Shown here piece after piece: positions 17,001 to 26,000 of a stretch of 29,648 nt of DNA. Location: IMG/VR virus record IMGVR_UViG_3300030389_004697, positions 1 to 29,648 of that record. The stretch is one strand, 5' to 3'. Position 1 is the first letter of the stretch. Each line of letters starts with the position of its first letter. Under the pieces are notes generated by a model, which saw nothing but the letters and a program-made list of their open reading frames with translations, did not search any database and was not told the DNA's origin. The translations under genes were made by a program, and so were the position numbers. Origin of the DNA: a virus.

Positions 17001-20000
17001 TTTTGATACCATCAAATTGATTTGAGATATCGTCATATATTCTATTTCCTGTATAATCATTTCTAAAGTATACTCTACCTTCAAAATCAGATTTAGCAGG
17101 AGGTAAATTTGATTCATCTACAACAATTGATGAATTACCTCTTGGTGCCTCAGTAAAGTGAATTTCATTTCCAACAATGTTGTAGGCACCTCTGAATACC
17201 TTTGCATTAGCATTATTTGCATGAGTGGCTTTCAGAGTTCCTATGTAACCTCTCTTTACACCAACTAATGGTAATGTACCTGTTCCACTAATTGGACCTA
17301 TTGCCAATGTTCCAAGTCCTACGTTTGTAACTCTCATAAACTCATTATCAATCTTTAATACATCTTCAATATTGATGCCAGAAATATTTGATAAACTAAA
17401 GATTGTAGATGCTGCACTTATTGATCCACCATTATTTGCCACTTGGTAAACTATATTTGTCTGTGCTATCGGATGTTGAACTAATCCGTCAATAGTTATT
17501 AATGCCTTTGTAAGTGACTTAGACATTTCAAACCTGTGATTATTACCTTCTCCAGGTTCCATAAATGTAACAGCAGTTCCAGCTTTTGTTAATGATATTG
17601 AAAATACATCATCACTTTCTTTTATCGCAAATACGCTTGTTGGTAGTGTATTAATATTTCCTCCTGAATCTTTGTACATCATTGGGGTAGAACCAACTCC
17701 TACAAATGATGCTTGTGGTGTGTAAATTAATTCCTCACCTGTTCTAAAGAAGTGATTAGGTATTGTGAATTTACCAGTTCCAAAACTAACGATTCCAGTA
17801 TTTGATGGATCAAATGTTTTAGCAAAAATTGGAGTTCCATTAGATGTGAGTTCAAAATCTCTTCGATTAATTCTTGCTCCATTCAGAGAGTTAAATAATT
17901 TGATATTTGATGTTTGTGTTAATTTTCCGATGACAAGTGGTGCTGGATTATTGACTGCTCCTGCTGCTGATTTAACATCGCTGTCTCTGTAGAAAACTTC
18001 ATTAAAAGATCTTACCGTTGTGTATCCAACATTAGGGAGTGTTGTATCATAACCAATTTGAATATCAGGAACAAATTCTAGATTTAAATTATTACCTATA
18101 AATCTAGCTTTAAATGTACCAATTCCAGATGGAGTATTGCCACCAGGATTATCAACAGTTCCTCCAGATAAAAACTGATTTTGATTTATAAAGACTGTAT
18201 CAGTTGCACCTCTTTGAATTACACCATATACTTGATGTAATGCTTCTCCATATGTTGAGGCAACTGAAACCGTTGATTTAAATGAAGAGAATAGATTTTT
18301 ATTGAATCTTCCAATTGTACTTAAACCTATCTGTGTATCATGTTTTGATTCAAATAATTGAGTTCTCTCACTACCATTTGATTGTCCTGGTGCTAAGAAT
18401 CTATGTGTACCAGTTCCATCACTCGTTGGTCCAAATCCAATTATACTTGATCTGATTTTTACAGGATTTGCTCCTTCATTTGTAAAGATTAGTGCCAAAA
18501 CACCACCATTTGTAGATGCACCAAATGTTCCAATAAAATTAGAACTAAATGAACCCTGACTACTATCAGTAAATGCCTGAGACATAAATGTGATACCAGA
18601 GTTGATTCCCACTAGGGTTTCAACAAAATTCATTTCATTCGTTACTAAATCAGTGACTTGTGAGTTAACAAATAGACTTTGTGATGTTGTTAAAGGTGTA
18701 GATATCAAGGATGATGTAGTTCCGGTTGCTACGTTTACAATAGAACCTGTTAGATTTACAAGTCCAAACGCACTTGATCCAGTTCCTGCTAGAGTTGAAT
18801 TAAATTTAGACTCATAGAATTTAATGTCATAATCAACGTCAAACTTAAATTTATCAAATGGTGTAAATCTTAATACATTCCTATCACCTGTTTTATCTAA
18901 TGTAAATTTTGTAAAATCAGGACTCTGGGTTGTAGTTAAACCAATTCCTAAACTAACTTCATTTGATATGCTGGTTTTATTTTTTTCAAGTAAATAAACT
19001 CCTGAATTATTATTCAATATTACTAATTCAACGATTTGATTTTGATTATTATTTGTATCTTTAATTGTCGCAAGAATACGATTAAAACCATCACCTGCCT
19101 CAACTTCTAGTAAGTCAGTGAATAAATTAGGATTAGTTTCTAAATTAGAATATTGTGAACTGATGTCATCAATATTTAAAACGTTATTTGTCTTTGCTTC
19201 AACAAAATCTGTTAGATTTATATTTTCTAATTGAATGAATTTTGAGGATTTTTGATTTAAACTTAATCCAGTTGTTGTTCCTGCACCACTAACTGAAAAT
19301 CCTTCAAAAATATCTTTTGCGGTATCAAAATTATAAAGAGAATCAACTCTAACCTGTCTTAAAAACTCAGGAAAAACATCTAAAAGTACTGAGATTCTTG
19401 CGGTTCCAATACCAGGAAATGCACTTGAAGTTGATGTGATGCCTGTATCTGAGAAATTTTTAAATCCTGAAGTATGAACTAAGTTATTAACAGGACTATT
19501 TAAATTATTCCAAGTTATAGGACTTTGTATTGAATATGATAAATTTTGATAGTAATCATTATCAGGTAAAACTTGAATGTCTTCATTTAATTTACCTACA
19601 TTAGTCTCCCATCCTAAATCTTTAATTAACGAATAATTTACTTCAAATTGACCTTCGTTTATGAATAAGTCTTTAATGACACCCTTATTTCTTGATGAAG
19701 CACCGACAATAGTATCATTATTTTTTAAATCATATAAACCTATAAGTTTAACAAAATTTTCACCTGAATCAACAACAGTTAAATCCCTCTCAATTCCATC
19801 AATTATAATTTTTTCACCAATGGTAAATCCACCTTCAACTAAATTTAATCTAAATCTTGGATAATCTCTACTATTAATAATTTCTCCAAATGAATCAATT
19901 GTTTCAACTGCTTTACCAGTATTTGTAGTGTATTGAGATACGTCAATTAAAATTTTATCTAAAACACCACTACTATCATAATTAGTGACTGGTAAAAATT

Positions 20001-23000
20001 TAAATCCGTAATCTTCTGAATTAAATCCAGATCCTGCAGTTCCTACCTTTTGAAGACCCTCTATGAATACAGAATCTCCTGCTGCAAATGGGTTTGTAAT
20101 ATATCCTCCTGCTGGTTTTGAAATTGAAACTACGAAAGTGCTGACACCTGTATAAGATTCTACGTTTTGAATACTTACCCCATTTGAATTTTCAGTCGTA
20201 AATAATCCGACTCTACCTACAGATAAACCAGATGGTGATTGTTCTACAATTACCGAATTAATTGAAGTCCCAACTAATAATGCATTTAATGAAGTTTCTT
20301 CAAATACTTTTCCAGTTTCTGTATCTACTACAACTAATGAAGGAGTACTCAAATAATTAGAACCTCCACTGACTATATCGACACTTGATATTTTTTTAGA
20401 TCCTCTTAATTGAACGAAAGATGGAATTAAAGCTTCTGGTTGTAATGTAGGATCAGATGCATATTCATAACCCTCATTTATAACTCTGGTTTTTTTGATA
20501 TTACCAATTGTTTTTGATTTTGGAAGAACATTTACATCAAGTATTGTAGTTGTGCCTACGCTTACAAAGGATGGTAATTTCTTATAATTTGAACCACCTG
20601 TGATAATGTTTACTGAATTTATTGATCCAGTTACAATTCCTGATTTTGTGCTGTATTTTAAAATATCACAATCATCAGATGTAATTGTTGACCTTAATGG
20701 TACTTTTAAAGAATCAAAAGTGAATGTATTTAAACCTACGTTTGAAATTTTATGAGTGCCTTTTAAATTATTATCTACAAAAATAATTTCAGAATAACCT
20801 TGAACAGTAGTATCTGCAGTTACTTCTTCACCTAATTTTTTAAGACCATAGTATAGTCTATCAGGTAAACTCTTTCCAAATCCAGTTGAAACTGTTAATT
20901 TATCAGTATAATCAAGTGGCACATTAAAACCAACGCTTGAACCAGTGGATACAAATTCATTTTTAAACTCTTTATCATAGAAAAGTTTTAATTTATATCC
21001 AGAAAGTGATGAATCTGTTAAGTTAAATACTAAATTGTCATTCTTTTCTACAAAAATTTGTGGATTAATTTTTTCAAATGTATGAATTGCTGAACCTGTA
21101 ATTGTAGGTATGTCAAAAATAACTGGAGGATTCGCAATTGCATTTTCATAAGAATCACACAATTTAAATGTATTTGTATCAATTCCACTAACAAAGAAAC
21201 CGCCATTTTTTAATCCAGTATTCGTTGAGAAATGTTGAACTTTATCTCCTGTCTTAAGACGATGATTATTTAAAGTTACTTTATTGTCTGCAGAACTTAT
21301 CGCACCTACAAGGCATTGCACAGAGTCTGCAAGTATGAATCCAGTATTTGAATCTCTACGAACTACAACTTCAGATAATTCACCTATTCCAACTGAGGTG
21401 TTAGAACGTACATCGAGTGTAATTAAATCATTGTCTTTTAACTGGTGGAAGGGTGAACTTAGAGATACAGTATTTTTAATATTTTGTACATCTACCTTTT
21501 CTTGTACAAAAGTTGATTCAAAGAAATACTTATCACTATCAGCAACTATTGAAGCACCAACGTTGTCTTCTAAAAATACCTCAGGTCCTCCAAGAGTTAA
21601 TTTAAGTCCAATAATATTTTTATTTTTTCTAACTGCAAAAACAGTTGATGGCATAGGATAATAACCTACACCTGGTACTGTTGCTGATACTCCTATCGGA
21701 TTTCCATCATTTGTAACTGTTAATTTTTGATTAGTGACAAATGGATGATTTTCAAGATATATTCCCTTCACAGGAATATTTCTAGTAATAGTGGTTGCAC
21801 CAAACCTAAATGTTCTTGCTACCGATTTACCAGTGGTCGCTCCAAACCCAACTGCTTTTCTGGGATTGAAGTATTGTTTTTGATTTACAGTTGATTTAAT
21901 TTTATCTACAGATTTTTTAATTGTAAATGAATCTGGAACCACATAAATTGATGTAGAAATACCATGTGATATATTTGCATCTAAACCTCTTTGAACTGTT
22001 ATTATATTAGGTTTATCATAGGTGTTGAGAACTTTAAATGTTTCATTATTTGCTATTAATGCATTACCAGGTTCAACTTTAGATGCCAAATCAGTATACA
22101 TTTCAATTGTCGTAGATCCAGCACTAGTTTGAGCAGCAATGGCAACCTGAAGCGTCCCTGTGACAGTTGTAACACCAACAATATATGATCCATTAATATC
22201 TGATAATGACGATGTTAAACCTGATATAACTGCTAAATCTCCATTGCTCAAATTATGATTATTTGTTGGTGTGATTCGAAGAGTATCATTATCTTCTTTT
22301 GTGATGACAGCATCATTATATTTTAATACGTCTGTAACAATACTTGTAATTGGTTCACCTTTAATAGAATCAACTTTTGCAATAATTCCATCACCTTCAG
22401 TACCATCATTGTTAAACTTTAATATATCTCCTACTTTTTGATTAGTTCCACCTTCAATTATTTCTATTGAATTTACAGAACCAGACTCTACTGTTTGAAT
22501 CTCTATTTTTTGAGTTTGTAAATCACTTGCTTCTGTTAAGAAATCATTTCCAGCAGTTTTTTCAGATACATTGTAAGGAAAAGTATTTCTTCTTAAAGAA
22601 GAATTTATAAAATCGAATGATTGATTAATTCTAAAGTTATCATCTTCTACTTTAGATCTGTACTTATCTCCGATAAAATATGGAAACTCAGGATCACCAT
22701 TTGCATCAATTGTAGCGTGATATGCATATACACCATTTGGATAGTCATCATTAATTTCAAATCTACCATTATACTCATCCAAATCACCATTATTTGTGAA
22801 TTGATAATCCTCAATAAAAAATCCCGAATCAAGATTAGGTCTATCAATAATTGATGATGTGTTTTGATATCCACTTACTAATCGTTTTGGTTCATCTATT
22901 TTCTTTTCAGGATCACGTCCATAAGGTCCATAAATTGGATTTCCATCATATGCCCATCCTATAATTCCAGATGGGGTATTTTCATTCTCATTAAATGACT

Positions 23001-26000
23001 TAGTTGAGTATCCTGTAACAACATTTTGAAGAATACCGTTATTTTCCTGTAAATTTACATTAACTCCTGCCCCATATTTAATTGTATTGTTAACATTCAG
23101 TTCTCTGACATTTGCAGTAATTACAGCACCATTTCCTGATGGTGTAACACGCAGTGATGTTGTTGAATCTGAATATCCAATTCCTGCAGATATAACCTCA
23201 ACATCTATAAAAGAACCAGTTTCAAAATCTATAATTGGATTTAACTTTGCTCCACTACCTTCTCCAATGACTTCAACATCTGGAGTTGAGAAATAACCTC
23301 CACCAATCTCATCTACAGCGATTGATGATATACCACCTGTATTTTTATCTATGATGGGTATTAATTGTGGAAGTCTACCATCTGAACCATTTTTAATTGT
23401 TACAATAGGATTATTCTCAAAGTTTAAGATTGTTGATCCATACCCTGCTCCCCTTTCATGTAAATATACATCACTTATTTCTCCTCTAACTATTGGTGTT
23501 ATTTTTGCTACCACTTGTGTATTTGTTCCCTGAATCACTGTACCAGTAGTAACACCAACATACTCTACAAATGCTTCAATATCTGGATATTTAAATGTTT
23601 GAGTCCCGATACCTGTGGATTGTAAATCAACAAATAATTTTTGACTATAATTTAATAATGAAGTTCCACCTATACCAGCATCAGATAGTTTAAATGAATT
23701 GTCATTAACTCTAGTAACTATGTACTGTTGATTAGGTGCTGTAGATAATCCACTAATTGTAGTTCCAACGTGTTCATATATTATTTTGTCACCATCTCTA
23801 AAGTTATGACCTTCAAAAGTAATCTGATTGAATATTGTTGAAATACCTGTTGGTTGAACAAATAATTTTCGATTTTCATAACCATGACCAGATGAAAGAA
23901 CACTCACTCCTAAAATTGTATTGTTTGGACTACCTACAATTAATTTTTGTGTTCCTCCAGTTGTACTTACGAGTTGAATTGCTTCATCTGGAGTTACTTC
24001 ACTAAATGCTAGGTCTTGTGATCTGAAAAATCTAACACTTTTTTCATTTACAACATGTACAAAATATTCTTGATTGGATGCAAAAATACCTAAGTTTGAT
24101 GTACCAATTCCTACATTTTCCGAAGTTTGACCAATTGATACAGATCCTAATGTATCATATATCACTCTATCACCAGTTAGTAAATTATGACGGTCTTTAA
24201 ATGTTAATGTTGTCAAATCTCCATCAGCAGTTCCAATACCAAAATCATCATCTGAGTTAAATGGTTGTACTTTAAATAATATTTCTCTTGATCTCTTTCC
24301 TATAATTGGTTCTAAAACTGCACCTGAACCATTACCACCAGTAACACCAATTGACACAACTCTGTCAAGATCGAAAGGTAGTTCTCCTATTAATGCATCT
24401 ACTACTTTACCTTTAACACAGGGTTGAACCGATGCTCCAGCACCAACAGTTTTAGAAACTTCAATTATGGGAGGATTTATTACATCATATCCACTACCAC
24501 CAGATAATATATTAACTTTAGAGAGAGGACCAAAAAATATTTTATCATTTGCCTTATAATTAAATATTTCAACACCATTAATTAATTTACCAATTGTACC
24601 TGGTAATGTTGAGTCAACTCCCCCATTTTTTAAATTTGGTGATAATGGAAATTTCTTTAATGATTTTGCAGGTTCTATCTTGTTTGATCTTTGAGAATAT
24701 AAAGTAAAGGTATGTGTTAAACCAGAAATTATACCTCCACTATTATCTTTTGGTAATTCTAATTCTATCCCAGAACCGCTAGAGATGAATGATCTTGAGG
24801 AATATAGTTTGATTAACTGCTGATTTTTATCAACTACTTCTACAAAATATGAACCAGTTTCAATACCAACGGTTAATATCTCATCACCAGTTCCAAACTG
24901 ATTAAAAGTAGCACCAGATGATTCATAATAAATCTCATCTCCTGTAACTAAAGGTATTTTACTTGCATCAGTTAAAAATCCTTTTACTTTAATTTTTCTA
25001 TATTTCTTAGTATCATTGTTTAAATCTGTAAGTTCTTCTAAAACAACTTTGTTTAAATTTGATGTGATATTTTCTCTAAATGGTGCTGCTGTTCCTAACT
25101 TACTATCAAATTCTGAATTTTTACTTGATGGTAATGAATTAGACGCTGTATAACCATGATTATTATCAAAATACACATTGGTAACATCTGATGTAAGATC
25201 ATTTAATAAAGGAACATATTGACTAAATGGTGTATTTAATTTCCTTCTTAAGTTCCATCTATCAGAATCCTTATTGAATGAATCTGGTACTACATTTAAT
25301 GTTACTTCATTATTTGCTATCCCTTCAACGTATGGTTGAGTGTCTGTTTCTGTGGGGAATATGATTGAATCAGGTTGATTTCGGTCTACAAACTCTACGT
25401 AGTCACCTACTTTTAAGGTTGATCTATCTACAGGAGTTTTTAAAACCACGTCAGTACTATCAATATCTTCAATTTCAAAATATGATGATGTATTGTAAAT
25501 CCAAGAATTTGCAAATATCTCTCTCCTATCTTTGACTAATGGATTAAAAACTTTAACTCCTAAATTTTTAATACTTAATATATCCCCCTCCGATACGTTT
25601 ACATTTTCCGAAGTTTGTTTAAATTTAGATATAATTCCTGCAATTCTAAATTCTACCTTTTTAGTTAAATCTCCATCCTCGAATCCAAAGTAGATTTCAT
25701 CAGAGTGAACACTATCAGATTGTTTAATTTCATCATTTATACCTGTACAACCTAAAAATTGATTAATAGTCTTATCTGAATAAGATATTGTATTGTTACC
25801 TGAAATAATCGAACCTGTTTGAGCAAATCCGATTGTTGAGTCAACAGTAATGGTTGATGAACCACTGGATACCTTTACTACAGATTTACTACTTGGTGTA
25901 ATTTTAAAATTACCTTCAACTAATGATGCACCACCATAACCTACAAAAAGTTGAAATTTGAAATATTGTTTTCCCTGTCTTGTAAAAGGTTCAACCTCTG

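Noticed and set aside
21284-21661. Plus-strand open frame of 125 codons
   Set aside because: Antisense within the continuous 4271-codon gene, with no ribosome binding site or recognisable motif.
22621-22874. Opposed short frames on both strands over the YHYH region
   Set aside because: Both are shadows of the YHYH-coding segment; the main frame carries the recognisable motifs.
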